Source of the DNA: Treponema sp.
GTDB lineage: Bacteria > Spirochaetota > Spirochaetia > Treponematales > Breznakiellaceae
Length of the DNA stretch: 5,666 nucleotides
Direction of reading: 5' to 3'
Assembly: GCA_031273405.1 (NCBI GenBank)
Contig: JAISRW010000175.1
Location: 1-5,666, forward strand
In this document: piece after piece, positions 5,516-5,666 of the stretch
How the letters are laid out: the number at the start of each line of letters is the position of its first letter
Numbering within the stretch: position 1 is the first letter of the stretch
Made by a program: the position numbers and the translations under genes
The notes under the pieces: model-generated
Told to the model about the DNA's origin: nothing
Database searches by the model: none
What the model saw: only the letters and a program-made list of their open reading frames with translations

Positions 5516-5666
5516 AGTTTATAGCCCAGGAGAAGGGCCGCCCGGTAAAAAGTAAAACGCCTTTCGCCGTAATCCCCCTTCAATTCCCGGTCCTGATAGT
5601 AGATCATACCGGCATTTTCCAGATCGCTGGAGCCGTGATTCCTCCAGGAACGGAGCTGAACGACCA
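5509..5666 (-). CDS. C-terminal end of an unidentified protein
   Basis: The last 51 codons of a minus-strand gene whose start lies beyond the right edge; it ends with TAA at 5509-5511. I choose this frame because its composition looks like real protein (SSDLENAGMIYYQDRELKG, then ERRFTFYRAALLLGYKLR at the end), with alternating aromatic and polar residues. A second frame is open over most of the same stretch but reads as Pro/Gly/Arg-rich noise. The aromatic, strand-like C-terminus would fit the last strands of an outer-membrane beta-barrel, but this is a guess from 51 residues. No family is recognised. Its stop is 109 bp upstream of the M23 start, with the inverted repeat and the operon promoter between them. 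Confidence 0.6.
   Translation of the reverse strand, partial: VVQLRSWRNHGSSDLENAGMIYYQDRELKGDYGERRFTFYRAALLLGYKLR

Noticed and set aside
5352..5555. 67-codon plus-strand frame near the right end
   Set aside because: It runs antisense through the M23 start, the strong promoter and the palindrome, and has no recognisable features.

Overview
The window looks like bacterial chromosome, most likely from a spirochaete of the Treponema group. I infer this from how closely the bactofilin, YaaR-like, PSP1/RicT and M23 proteins resemble what I remember of treponemal homologues; no marker RNA gene confirms it. Coding is dense. Six of the seven protein genes that can be supported lie on the minus strand and one on the plus strand. 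There is no tRNA, rRNA, CRISPR array, insertion sequence or integrase.

Right part (about 2395-5453): a four-gene minus-strand operon behind a near-consensus sigma-70 promoter (TTGACA, 18-bp spacer, TATAGT). Its order is a membrane-anchored M23 (LytM-type) cell-wall peptidase, a bactofilin, a YaaR/DUF327 protein and a PSP1-domain RicT/YaaT protein. Gaps are 12-13 nt, with one 8-nt overlap. The first two genes make a cell-shape module (cytoskeletal polymer plus peptidoglycan hydrolase). The last two match the Firmicutes yaaR-holB-yaaT neighbourhood with holB missing. Upstream, separated by an 11-bp perfect inverted repeat, is the last 51 codons of another minus-strand gene of unknown function.

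Left part (1-1926): two methionine-biosynthesis genes on the minus strand. metA encodes homoserine O-acyltransferase; a glutamate at the acyl-specificity position predicts acetyl-CoA use. Downstream of it, metY encodes O-acetylhomoserine sulfhydrylase, is cut by the window edge and has its own good promoter. Together they would turn homoserine into homocysteine by direct sulfhydrylation.

Middle (1927-2423): a 200-bp intergenic region with two hairpins and an AT-rich dyad separates metA from a divergent small ArsR-family regulator. That regulator gene runs convergently into the 3' end of the ricT-like gene and overlaps it by 29 bp. The most interesting points are the possible regulator/leader control of metA, the unusual Thr-Thr in MetA where a lysine pair is usual, the bactofilin-M23-YaaR-RicT grouping, and homopolymer tracts near the start of yaaR. 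I found no clearly new defence or mobile system.
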